The position numbers and the translations under genes were made by a program. From Brumimicrobium glaciale (GTDB taxonomy: Bacteria; Bacteroidota; Bacteroidia; Flavobacteriales_D; Crocinitomicaceae): a DNA stretch of 64,000 bases. Below, piece by piece: positions 45,384 to 53,044 of the stretch. Below the pieces are notes generated by a model. The model was not told the origin of the DNA. It saw nothing but the letters and a program-made list of their open reading frames with translations, and ran no database searches. Each line of letters begins with the position of its first letter. Position 1 is the stretch's first letter. The DNA lies in the NCBI RefSeq assembly GCF_004152935.1, contig NZ_SETE01000010.1, forward strand, positions 1-64,000, in the 5' to 3' direction.

Positions 45384-45836
45384 ATGAAGTGGATTGGTCT
45401 TTTTATACTCTTATTTTCAATTGCAAGCTGCACAACTTATTCTGAGAGAGATTTAGTATCCTTTGATGATCAAATTAAAGAATATTTAGACTCGACAGGA
45501 TTAGAAATGGAGAGAACCGAAGATGGTCTTTACTACGCTATCGTTGAAGAAGGTGAAGGTGAAGAATTTATTGGTTACAAAGATCAGGTTACCTTCTATT
45601 ACAAAGGTTCTTTCTTGACAGGAAATTCATTTCAAGTTATTTCGAAAAATGATCCCTTAAGCTTTAAAGTGAGTCAATTAATTATAGGATGGCAAGATGC
45701 TTTAATGATGTTGAAAAAAGGCGGAAGTATTCATATAATTATTCCACCGCAACTAGGTTATGCAGATCAAAGTTCGTCGATTATTCCAGCGAATACGATA
45801 TTAGAATATGAATTGACGGTATTGGACGTGCATTGA
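45384..45836 (+). CDS. FKBP-type prolyl isomerase lipoprotein
   Basis: The 150-aa lipoprotein (Cys16 in LFSIASC) holds one FKBP domain with KDQVTFYYKGSFLTGN, a LIIGWQDALMMLKKGGSIHII helix-flap block, and the closing IIPANTILEYELTVLDV. It is the third FKBP lipoprotein in the window. It ends the operon begun near cca and lies before a strong bidirectional terminator. Confidence 0.92.
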   Translation: MKWIGLFILLFSIASCTTYSERDLVSFDDQIKEYLDSTGLEMERTEDGLYYAIVEEGEGEEFIGYKDQVTFYYKGSFLTGNSFQVISKNDPLSFKVSQLIIGWQDALMMLKKGGSIHIIIPPQLGYADQSSSIIPANTILEYELTVLDVH

Positions 45837-45947
45837 CGGTTTGGGTTTACGGTAGGCAAGCTAACAGGGTAAGCCAACCACACTATAACATCCAATTCCG
45901 TGCATCCAACAACATCAAAAAACACCGTCAAATCCAAAATACATCGC
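45837..45947. other. Spacer with partial inverted repeats
   Basis: Short complementary words are scattered here, including TTGACGGT (45833-45840) and ACCGTCAA (45924-45931), and a GGTAGGC / GCCAACC hairpin (45851-45881 region). The pattern resembles a decayed intergenic repeat. No gene. Confidence 0.35.
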
Positions 45948-45986
45948 AAACAAAAAGGACGCACCATAAGTGCGTCCTTTTTGTTT
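45948..45986. terminator. Perfect bidirectional terminator
   Basis: A 17-bp perfect stem (A-rich left arm 45948-45964 ending GGACGCAC, right arm 45970-45986 starting GTGCGTCC) with a 5-base loop. Outer A5/T5 runs let it work in both directions. It separates the FKBP gene from the convergent GAPDH gene. Confidence 0.92.
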
Positions 45987-46017
45987 ACATATTTTAATTA
46001 CCGTTATTTAATTTTTT

Positions 46018-46050
46018 TAGTTACCATGAGATTGCATCTCTTGGTAACTA
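46018..46050. repeat. Hairpin after GAPDH without a U-run
   Basis: TAGTTACCA and TGGTAACTA pair, with GAGAT / ATCTC inside and one mismatch. The T-run lies on the wrong side for the minus-strand GAPDH gene, so it is not a standard terminator. It could protect the GAPDH mRNA 3' end. Confidence 0.45.
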
Positions 46051-46066
46051 ACACAAAACTAAAATT

Positions 46067-47518
46067 CTAGTAATAGATCAATCTTCTTACTTTAGCTACA
46101 TATTTAGCTAAACGAATAACTTGTTTCGTATATCCGAATTCGTTATCATACCAAGTGTATAGCACAACGTTTTTCTTGTCGTTTGAAACTATTGTTGCTG
46201 GTGAATCAAATACGGAACAACATGTATTTCCGATAATGTCATTTGACACCAATTCTTCATCAATTGAATAATGAATTTGGTTGATCAAACTACCATTTAA
46301 TGCTGCATATTTAACAGCATTGTTGATGTCTTCCGTTGTAACTTCTTTATTTAATTCTAAAGCTAAAATTGCCAAAGAACCATTTGGAGTAGGAACACGA
46401 ACAGCGTTTGCTGTTAATTTATTTTCTAAATCTGGAATAACTTTCGTTACTGCTTTACCAGCACCAGTTGAAGTAATAACCATGTTGATTGCCGCTGAAC
46501 GACCTCTTCTTGGTTTCTTATGCATGTTGTCCAACAAGTTTTGGTCGTTGGTATAAGCATGAACAGTTTCGATGTGACCTTTTACAACACCAAATTTGTC
46601 ATTAATAACATTTAATATTGGCGCAATTGCATTCGTTGTACAAGAAGCAGCCGAGAAAATTTTAGTATTCTCAAGATCTAAAGATCCTTGGTTAATTCCA
46701 TAAACGATATTTGGAATTCCTTTTCCTGGTGCAGTTAAAATTACACGAGAAGCTCCTTTTGCTTGCAAGTGTCTTGATAAACTTTCTTTATCTGTAAAAA
46801 CGCCTGTATTGTCAATGATTAATGCATTGTTAATTCCATAAGCTGTATAGTCAATATCTTCTGGATTTTTAGCTTCAATCATTTGAATCTTCATCCCGTT
46901 AATATTCAATACATTGTTTTCTGTATCAACATCTACTATTCCATCAAAAGCTCCGTGAACAGAGTCATTTGTAAATAAAGCTGCACGTTTTTTAATGATT
47001 TCAGGAGAAACATCTCTTGTTACAATTGCTCTTAAACGTAATTGTTGACCTTTTCCTGCTTGTTTGATTAACTCACGCGCTGCAAGACGTCCGATACGAC
47101 CGAATCCGTATAAAACTACATCACGAGGTTCTGTTTTTGCTTTATCTTGACCGATAAAGTCTTTCAACGTTTCTTTTAAGAATTCTTTTTCGTCGCTAAA
47201 ATTAGCTTTTGTGTCATTGTACTCATAAGCTAAACGTCCGATGTCCAATTTTGATGGAGCAAGGTCGATAGATAAAAGTGCCTCTGCCAAAGCAGAAGTC
47301 GTGTACACGTCGATTGGCTTCTGAACTACTTTGCGTGAATAGTCATGCAATTTCATAATTTCAGAAACTGTCAATCCTACAAGGTGGTTTCTAAATAATA
47401 CTAACTCCACTCCTTTGTCATAAAGAAGTTGTCCGGTTTTACTGGCTAATTTAACAGCTGCTCTCTCTCTTTTAACGTGAGCGTCTAACTGTTCTTCATA
47501 CCCGTTTGAAGTATTCAT
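46067..47518 (-). CDS. gap: Long-form glyceraldehyde-3-phosphate dehydrogenase
   Basis: From the ATG at 47516-47518 the protein is 483 aa, about 140 residues longer than ordinary GAPDH. The NAD-binding GFGRIGR stands at residues 138-144 instead of near residue 10, and the catalytic Cys is 293 in SAASCTTNAIAP. The added N-terminal part is helical (VKLASKTGQLLYDKG, FRNHLVGLTVSEIMKLH). A start 12 codons further upstream would overlap the rpoD terminator and is disfavoured. It acts in glycolysis or gluconeogenesis. Extended GAPDHs occur in other Bacteroidota; the extension's role is unknown. Confidence 0.93.
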   Translation of the reverse strand: MNTSNGYEEQLDAHVKRERAAVKLASKTGQLLYDKGVELVLFRNHLVGLTVSEIMKLHDYSRKVVQKPIDVYTTSALAEALLSIDLAPSKLDIGRLAYEYNDTKANFSDEKEFLKETLKDFIGQDKAKTEPRDVVLYGFGRIGRLAARELIKQAGKGQQLRLRAIVTRDVSPEIIKKRAALFTNDSVHGAFDGIVDVDTENNVLNINGMKIQMIEAKNPEDIDYTAYGINNALIIDNTGVFTDKESLSRHLQAKGASRVILTAPGKGIPNIVYGINQGSLDLENTKIFSAASCTTNAIAPILNVINDKFGVVKGHIETVHAYTNDQNLLDNMHKKPRRGRSAAINMVITSTGAGKAVTKVIPDLENKLTANAVRVPTPNGSLAILALELNKEVTTEDINNAVKYAALNGSLINQIHYSIDEELVSNDIIGNTCCSVFDSPATIVSNDKKNVVLYTWYDNEFGYTKQVIRLAKYVAKVRRLIYY

Positions 47519-47555
47519 ATTGTTGTGTTTATGATTTGATTTAAATTTTTGCATA

Positions 47556-47586
47556 TAAAAAAGGGGCTGCTAATAATAGCAGCCCC
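47556..47586 (-). terminator. Terminator of rpoD
   Basis: On the minus strand GGGGCTGCT and AGCAGCCCC (47563-47571, 47578-47586) form a 9-bp stem with a 6-base loop, followed by a T-run (A-run 47557-47562 on the plus strand). It lies nine bases after the rpoD stop and directly before GAPDH. Confidence 0.9.
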
Positions 47587-47594
47587 CAAATTTC

Positions 47595-48461
47595 TTATCC
47601 TAAATAAGCCTTTAAAAGTTTATTTCGCGAAGTGTGTCGCAGTCTTCTAATTGCTTTTTCTTTGATTTGTCTAACTCTCTCTCTCGTTAAGTTGAATTTA
47701 GATCCAATTTCTTCCAGCGTTAAACCGTGATTCATTCCAATTCCGAAGAATAAACGAATAATCTCACGTTCTTTGTCTGTCAATGTTGAAAGGGAACGTT
47801 CTATTTCACGTTGAAGTGACTCAGCCATCAACAGCGTATCTGCTTTTGGAGAATCAGCGTTCGCCATCACATCCATTAAAGTACCTCCATCTTCATTAGC
47901 TGATAATGGTGCATCCATTGAAACGTGACGTCCTGAAACGTTCATGCTTTCTTTAATCTTATCTTCTGGAACTTCCAATGCTTCAGCTAATTCTTCAGCT
48001 GATGGTGGACGTTCGTATTCTTGTTCTAAACGAGAAAATGCTTTATTGATTTTATTCAATGAACCTACTTGATTCAAAGGCAAACGAACAATACGTGCTT
48101 GTTCTGCCAATGCTGACAAAATAGATTGACGAATCCACCAAACTGCATAAGAGATAAATTTGAATCCACGAGTTTCATCAAATTTTTGAGCTGCTTTTAT
48201 CAACCCTAGGTTACCTTCATTAATTAAATCTGGAAGTGTAAGTCCTTGGTTCTGATACTGCTTTGCTACGGAGACAACAAATCTTAAATTAGCTCTTGTT
48301 AATTTCTCTAAAGCTTTTTGATCACCTTGTTTAATTCTTCTTGCCAATAAAACCTCTTCATCGGCTGTAATCAATTCTTCTTTACCAATGTCTTGTAGAT
48401 ACTTATCTAGTGATTGACTTTCTCGGTTAGTGATCGACTTTGTAATTTTAAGCTGTCTCAT
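47595..48461 (-). CDS. rpoD: Primary RNA polymerase sigma factor
   Basis: The 288-aa protein has sigma regions 1.2 ([16 protein letters not shown]), 2 ([53 protein letters not shown]), 3 and 4 ([20 protein letters not shown]). It lacks region 1.1, as primary sigma factors of Bacteroidota do. This group recognises TTG/TAnnTTTG promoters, which is the box found before several genes here including rpoD itself. Terminated by a clear hairpin. Confidence 0.96.
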   Translation of the reverse strand: MRQLKITKSITNRESQSLDKYLQDIGKEELITADEEVLLARRIKQGDQKALEKLTRANLRFVVSVAKQYQNQGLTLPDLINEGNLGLIKAAQKFDETRGFKFISYAVWWIRQSILSALAEQARIVRLPLNQVGSLNKINKAFSRLEQEYERPPSAEELAEALEVPEDKIKESMNVSGRHVSMDAPLSANEDGGTLMDVMANADSPKADTLLMAESLQREIERSLSTLTDKEREIIRLFFGIGMNHGLTLEEIGSKFNLTRERVRQIKEKAIRRLRHTSRNKLLKAYLG

Positions 48462-48503
48462 GTTTTTCTTATCCTTATTTTAATAATGGGAAATAAAGTG
48501 TGG

Positions 48504-48511
48504 CAAAATTA
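48504..48511 (-). promoter_or_regulatory. rpoD promoter (TTG, 19 bp, TAATTTTG)
   Basis: On the minus strand TAATTTTG matches TAnnTTTG exactly and is preceded at 19 bases by TTG. It lies 42 bases before the rpoD ATG. This is the best promoter match in the window and suggests autoregulation by the primary sigma factor. Confidence 0.7.
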
Positions 48512-48629
48512 CACCAATTAAACTATACTACAAAATATAAGTGAGGGCAAATTTCTAAATTCACCTACTTATTAAACAATATACTTAAGATGTCCGTTTT
48601 AACCTTATTATTTTCAATCAATAGTGTCC

Positions 48630-48707
48630 GCAAGAAAACTATTTTTTCAAGTCTTTGATAAGAAAACTTCAAAGACAAGCACAACGCAGTATTTGGAGTT
48701 TTCTTGC
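48630..48707. repeat. Large imperfect palindrome between rpoD and degP
   Basis: GCAAGAAAACT (48630-48640) pairs perfectly with AGTTTTCTTGC (48697-48707). Inside, GTCTTTGA (48651-48658) pairs with TCAAAGAC (48669-48676). The two-stem layout recalls the element at 12557-12655. Non-coding. Confidence 0.65.
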
Positions 48708-48734
48708 AAAGACTAAATATGAAATCAAATAACA

Positions 48735-48768
48735 AACGCTCCTAACAGTTTATGATAGGAGCGTTTTT
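48735..48768. terminator. Terminator after degP
   Basis: AACGCTCCTA (48735-48744) pairs with TAGGAGCGTT (48756-48765). Read on the minus strand it follows the degP stop by 24 bases; T-rich tracts flank both sides, so it can act both ways. Confidence 0.75.
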
Positions 48769-48791
48769 ATTACGCAATTACCTGAGAAAGG

Positions 48792-50267
48792 TTACAGTCC
48801 AAATCCGACATAATCTTTCCTTCCACTTTCAGTCATTATTTCTAGCAGTACACCTTTTTGATCATTTCGCTTTAAATATTCTGTAAGTTGCTCAACGCTT
48901 GTCACCTCAACATTGTTGAATTTCGTAATGATAATTCCTTTTGATAAACCAATTGATCTCAATTTACCGGAAGATATAGAAGAGATTTTTACACCGTTTG
49001 AAATATTCAACTCCTTCTTCTCTGTTTTTGTCAACTCTGTGAATGTTGCTCCCAAGGCAGAATATTTTTCAAGCTCATCTTTTGAAGTCAAATCCGTATT
49101 TCCATCAATGTTTTTCAATAACACATCTTTAGTTATAACGTCTCCTTCTCTTCTTAAAGTTAAGGTCACAATATCTCCAGGTCTTCTTCTTCCTATTTCT
49201 TCTTGTAATTCAGCAACTGAGTTAATAGATTTAGAACCCACTTTTAGAATTACGTCTCCTTCTTTCACTTTTGCTTTTTCAGCTCCTGAATCAGCATTTA
49301 CTCCTGCAATATAAAGTCCTTTAGAATCAACCAATTTCTTTTCATTAATTAAATCTTGCGTTACTTCAAGAATTTGAATTCCTAAGAATCCTCGCTGAAC
49401 CATTCCATAGTCTATTAAGTCACTCATAATTTTAGCCACTAAACGCGAAGGAACTGCAAAAGAATAACCAGCATAGTTTCCAGTTTGAGAAGCAATTGCT
49501 GTGTTTATTCCAATTAACTGACCTTGTGTGTTGATCAATGCTCCACCAGAATTCCCAGGATTCACAGCAGCATCAGTTTGTATAAAGGACTCAATTGGCA
49601 TAATTTCCTTATTTTGACTTCCTATTATATTGATATTTCTTGCTTTTGCAGAAACGATTCCGGCAGTTACAGTTGAATTCAAATTAAATGGATTTCCTAC
49701 TGCAAGCACCCACTGCCCCACTTTCACATCGTCACTATTTGCAATTGGCATCGCACGTAATCCAGTTTTCTCAATTTTCAATACTGCAATATCCGTTGAA
49801 GGATCTGTCCCCACAACAACTGCGTCAAATGTTGTATTGTTATTCAGTGTCACCTGAATTTCGCTTGCATTTTGAATTACGTGATTATTGGTAACAATAT
49901 AACCATCTTGAGAAACAATTACACCAGATCCTGATCCACTTCCAAATTGCTTGCGTTCTCTTCCTGCACCTGGTCCATAAAAGAATTCCAAAAATGGATC
50001 AGTTTGAACATAGGATTGAACAACTTTTGTTTTAACGTGAACAACGGAATGGATACTCTCCTCGCTGGCTTTTGTAAAATCAAGTTTACTGTCAATTTCG
50101 GAAGAAGCAAAATTTATGTTAGCTACAGGTGCACCAGTTTCTTCAATTAAACCTGAAGTGGAACCTGTTGATGATGTATAATCTGAAGAATCTAACATAA
50201 AAAACACACCTAATGGCAATAGTCCACCTAGAATTCCTAGGCCTATTGATTTCATATTTTTTTTCAT
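48792..50267 (-). CDS. degP: DegP/HtrA serine protease
   Basis: The 491-aa envelope protease has an N-terminal membrane anchor or signal (LGILGGLLPLGVFFML), a trypsin-like domain with His129 (TNNHVIQ), Asp159 (STDIAVLKI) and Ser240 (NPGNSGGAL), and two PDZ domains (about residues 300-385 and 400-485). It degrades or refolds damaged envelope proteins. An internal ATG at codon 5 is an alternative start. Divergent from the gene at 50414, with a palindrome between. Confidence 0.95.
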   Translation of the reverse strand: MKKNMKSIGLGILGGLLPLGVFFMLDSSDYTSSTGSTSGLIEETGAPVANINFASSEIDSKLDFTKASEESIHSVVHVKTKVVQSYVQTDPFLEFFYGPGAGRERKQFGSGSGSGVIVSQDGYIVTNNHVIQNASEIQVTLNNNTTFDAVVVGTDPSTDIAVLKIEKTGLRAMPIANSDDVKVGQWVLAVGNPFNLNSTVTAGIVSAKARNINIIGSQNKEIMPIESFIQTDAAVNPGNSGGALINTQGQLIGINTAIASQTGNYAGYSFAVPSRLVAKIMSDLIDYGMVQRGFLGIQILEVTQDLINEKKLVDSKGLYIAGVNADSGAEKAKVKEGDVILKVGSKSINSVAELQEEIGRRRPGDIVTLTLRREGDVITKDVLLKNIDGNTDLTSKDELEKYSALGATFTELTKTEKKELNISNGVKISSISSGKLRSIGLSKGIIITKFNNVEVTSVEQLTEYLKRNDQKGVLLEIMTESGRKDYVGFGL

Positions 50268-50321
50268 AATTCTTATTTTTAAATAGTTGATTTATCTACT
50301 CCAATATTAACACCAAAATAG

Positions 50322-50338
50322 ACTGAATATGATTCAGT
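50322..50338. promoter_or_regulatory. Operator-like 17-bp palindrome
   Basis: ACTGAAT-ATG-ATTCAGT is a perfect 7+3+7 inverted repeat in the divergent space between degP and 50414. Its position 55 bases upstream of the degP start fits a transcription factor site for envelope-stress control. The regulator is unknown. Confidence 0.45.
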
Positions 50339-50380
50339 TCGTGTTAAAACATGTTAAGCATTTTATTCATTCTTTTTATG

Positions 50381-50388
50381 TACTTTTG
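50381..50388 (+). promoter_or_regulatory. -7 box TACTTTTG of the dapF operon
   Basis: An exact TAnnTTTG match 25 bases before the ATG at 50414. Confidence 0.5.
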
Positions 50389-50413
50389 ACGCACTATTTG
50401 ATAGTATAATTTA

Positions 50414-51022
50414 ATGAAAAAAATACTCGTTTATTTATTATTATTGCTTGCTGGTGTAGGAATAGGCTATTTCCTCAATTTTGATTTTAAAAATGAGGAT
50501 ATTGCTCAAGAAGACACTGAGGAAATCTACGTTGAAAAAGTTAAGAAAAAGGTCATTAAAAGAAAATCTGAAGTCGAAAAAACAGTTGAAACTCCAGTTC
50601 AAGATGATTCACAACTAGCTTCTGATAATGATTTTATCGTTGACACTTTGTCAAATGAAGAAGATTACATTGAACCTTCTCAAAACACAGAGAGTGAAGA
50701 AGTCATAATTATGGAGGAATTAGTTGCTCAACGTACTATCACATTAGGCCCTTCACCAAATGACACAACTGATGTTTCTGAAATGCTTAACCTAAAAAGT
50801 AAATCTTTTTCCAAGGATATCGTAGTTGAATTTTGGCAGAGTCCTTTAAATATTACGGGATATGAATTAACAAGAAATAGACTGAAATTATTTGGGTTTA
50901 ATCCAAATGAATCGATTTCTTTGCAATTGGACAAAAATGAAGAACAAATCCTACTCAACACTGAATCGATGAGTATTGTGCTTCAAAAATCTAAACAGTT
51001 TAAGACTTTAAAATTAAGATGA
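50414..51022 (+). CDS. Membrane-anchored protein coupled to dapF
   Basis: The 202-aa product has one N-terminal membrane helix (ILVYLLLLLAGVGIGYFL), then a charged linker (VKKKVIKRKSEVEKTVETP) rich in Glu and Asp, and a small strand-rich C-terminal domain (VVEFWQSPLNITGYELTRNR, EEQILLNTESMSIVLQK). No family is recognised. Its TGA overlaps the dapF ATG, so translation is probably coupled. A link to cell-wall synthesis is inferred from this partner only. Confidence 0.75.
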   Translation: MKKILVYLLLLLAGVGIGYFLNFDFKNEDIAQEDTEEIYVEKVKKKVIKRKSEVEKTVETPVQDDSQLASDNDFIVDTLSNEEDYIEPSQNTESEEVIIMEELVAQRTITLGPSPNDTTDVSEMLNLKSKSFSKDIVVEFWQSPLNITGYELTRNRLKLFGFNPNESISLQLDKNEEQILLNTESMSIVLQKSKQFKTLKLR

Positions 51023-51795
51023 CTTTTTCGTTTACAAAATATCAAGGGACAGGGAATGATTTTATCATGGTTGATTGCACATCTGCCAAGGATTTCGAGT
51101 TAGACAATGAGCAAATTGCTGATCTATGTGATCGCAGATTTGGGATTGGCGCAGACGGAATAATTCTCATTTTTGAGCACCCTACCCTAGATTTCAAAAT
51201 GACATATTATAACTCTGATGGTTCACAAAGTTTTTGTGGAAATGGAGCACGATGCGCAGTTCAATTTGCGAAGTCTTTAGGTTTAATTGAAACTAAAGCG
51301 AAATTTGAAGCGATTGATGGTGAACACAATGCGATTATTGATGATGAACTAATTTCAGTAAAAATGAAAGATGTAACATCCTATACTAAAGATGATACTG
51401 CTTATATTATTGATACTGGAAGTCCGCACTATGTGAAATTTGTGGCAGACGTAGATGATGAGGACATTGTTGAGTACGGAAAAAACATTCGTTATTCAAA
51501 AAAATACAAGACAAAAGGTATTAATGTCAATTTAGTTGAAGTTTTGGCAGACAATGAATTGGAAATGCTTACTTACGAGCGTGGTGTTGAAGATGAAACT
51601 TATTCTTGTGGAACTGGCGCAACAGCAGTAGCTCTGGCTTTTTCTTTGGTCCTAGATTATGATGATATAGATGTCAAAATCTTCGTTAAAGGAGGTGAAT
51701 TATATGTAAAAGCTGAACGCAATAATGACACTTTCGACAATATTTATCTTATTGGCCCTGCAGAAAAAGTGTTTGTTGGAGAAATTACAATTTAA
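51019..51795 (+). CDS. dapF: Diaminopimelate epimerase
   Basis: The 258-aa enzyme interconverts LL- and meso-diaminopimelate for peptidoglycan and lysine. The two catalytic cysteines are Cys73 in FCGNGARCA and Cys197 in YSCGTGATA. The N-terminal KYQGTGNDFIMVD is also diagnostic. The length is a little short of the usual 270-280 aa. Start overlaps the upstream stop by four bases. DapA of the same pathway is at 23380. Confidence 0.96.
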   Translation: MTFSFTKYQGTGNDFIMVDCTSAKDFELDNEQIADLCDRRFGIGADGIILIFEHPTLDFKMTYYNSDGSQSFCGNGARCAVQFAKSLGLIETKAKFEAIDGEHNAIIDDELISVKMKDVTSYTKDDTAYIIDTGSPHYVKFVADVDDEDIVEYGKNIRYSKKYKTKGINVNLVEVLADNELEMLTYERGVEDETYSCGTGATAVALAFSLVLDYDDIDVKIFVKGGELYVKAERNNDTFDNIYLIGPAEKVFVGEITI

Positions 51796-51820
51796 AGTTT
51801 TTAAGATTAAATTCCTGTCG

Positions 51821-52110
51821 GGATCTTTACCAGTAAATTCATTATTTTAGTGTTATTTCCGATAAAATGGTTGTACGCTGTAATGGCACGCGGATGACAC
51901 TGATACTTCGGCGGGCTCAGCAGAACTGCAAGCAACGCGGATACTCAAGGGTTTTTCACTTCTTGTGAATTCGGATAAACGCGGATCGCTTTTGTCCGTA
52001 ATAGTAACTATTTCCTTACCATTAAATAATATCATATCTAATTTCTTAAGAGAACCTAATGTGCTGTTAAAGAATTAAAATATAATTCTAGACTTACTGG
52101 TAAAGTATCC
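51821..52110. mobile_element. Candidate miniature inverted-repeat element
   Basis: GGATCTTTACCAGTAA (51821-51836) faces its inverse TTACTGGTAAAGTATCC (52094-52110), perfect over 12 bp and extended with one inserted base. The 290-bp interior has no gene. No target-site duplication is obvious. Size, terminal repeats and lack of coding fit a MITE, but chance or decay cannot be excluded. Confidence 0.4.
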
Positions 52111-52152
52111 AATAAGCATTTAAGATTAATATAATCTTAAATACCAAAATGA

Positions 52153-52250
52153 ATCCCAAAGGGATGGCACGTGTTTACCTAGAACGAAAGTCCTAGGGAA
52201 AAGAAACAGTGTACCTTCAAGTTCTGAAAGGACGACACACCTTGGAAACA
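52153..52250. repeat. Structured intergenic repeat (ATCCCAAAGGGAT type)
   Basis: ATCCCAAAGGGAT (52153-52165) is a hairpin. CCTAG ... CTAGG (52178-52197) forms a second, and the passage ends GGACGACACACC. The pattern recalls a widespread Bacteroidota intergenic repeat in which ATCCCnAAGGGAT is followed by a GACACAC end. That recognition is from memory and needs a search. Confidence 0.45.
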
Positions 52251-52511
52251 ATAGAATCCTAATCAAAGAAGTGAGTTCAGAAAATAGAAACTTACTATTT
52301 ACACTTATCATTACAGTAAACTTTCGGGCAAAGCAATATGCATTAAAGAGGTTTTTTTTAACTCTTTCTGAATCCAATAAAAACCAATCGTAAACCGCTG
52401 AATTAATTGATAATTTAATAAATACCCATCATTCTCAAAAAACAATTGAATTGAATATTTTAAAAACGCATCAAGTTTATATAATTACTCAATAATTCAT
52501 ATTGAAAATCG

Positions 52512-52519
52512 TATCTTTG
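52512..52519 (+). promoter_or_regulatory. -7 box TATCTTTG of the GNAT-mltG operon
   Basis: An exact TAnnTTTG match ending seven bases before the ATG at 52527, so the message is probably leaderless or nearly so. Confidence 0.6.
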
Positions 52520-52526
52520 AACTACC

Positions 52527-53042
52527 ATGTTAAAAGGAAAGAAAATATATCTTCGACAATTAGAGGAGGAGGACGTAAATTTATTGTTGCTTTGGGAAAA
52601 TGACACTGAGAATTGGCGCTATAGCGAGTCAGAAGCTCCGTTTTCATTGCACCAACTCCAACATTATGTTAAGAATGCAAGTCACATTAGAGAGAATAAA
52701 CAATTGCGTTTAATTATCTGCTTGATTGAAGATAATCAAGCCATAGGAACCATAGATTTATTCGAGATTGACTTTAAGAATCACAGAGCAGGTATTGGAA
52801 TACTCATAGCGAATAAAGAAAACCGAAATCAAGGATATGCTTATGAAGCTTTAGAGTTAATGGCTGGTTTTGCATCTAGGAGAATCGGAATGAGTCAACT
52901 TTATTGTGATATCCAATCAGACAATCCAGGAAGTATCGCCTTATTTGAGAAAGTTGGATTTGTTAAAACAGGCACAAGAAAAAACTGGTATGTTTATAAG
53001 AATATCACAATCGATGCTTATTTTTACCAAAAATTTATTTAA
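52527..53042 (+). CDS. GNAT family N-acetyltransferase
   Basis: The 171-aa enzyme is of the RimJ/RimL or SpeG-like branch. It starts MLKGKKIYLRQLEEEDVNLL, has the acetyl-CoA loop in RNQGYAYEALELMAGFA, and the closing IQSDNPGSIALFEKVGFVKTG. It would acetylate a protein N-terminus, a polyamine or an antibiotic; the substrate is not readable. It heads an operon with mltG (two-base gap) and a phosphoribosyltransferase. Confidence 0.92.
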   Translation: MLKGKKIYLRQLEEEDVNLLLLWENDTENWRYSESEAPFSLHQLQHYVKNASHIRENKQLRLIICLIEDNQAIGTIDLFEIDFKNHRAGIGILIANKENRNQGYAYEALELMAGFASRRIGMSQLYCDIQSDNPGSIALFEKVGFVKTGTRKNWYVYKNITIDAYFYQKFI

Positions 53043-53044
53043 TA

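Larger units (their letters stand above)
51796..52526. other. Repeat-rich 730-bp gene-free gap
   Basis: No gene is visible. The region holds a candidate miniature element (51821-52110), an ACGCGGAT-type repeat passage (about 51888-51986), a 10-bp hairpin ATTTAAGATT / AATCTTAAAT (52118-52142), a structured segment from 52153, and the promoter of the next operon at 52512. Confidence 0.6.

Noticed and set aside
46018-46050. Intrinsic terminator of GAPDH
   Set aside because: The T-run lies on the wrong side of the hairpin for minus-strand transcription.
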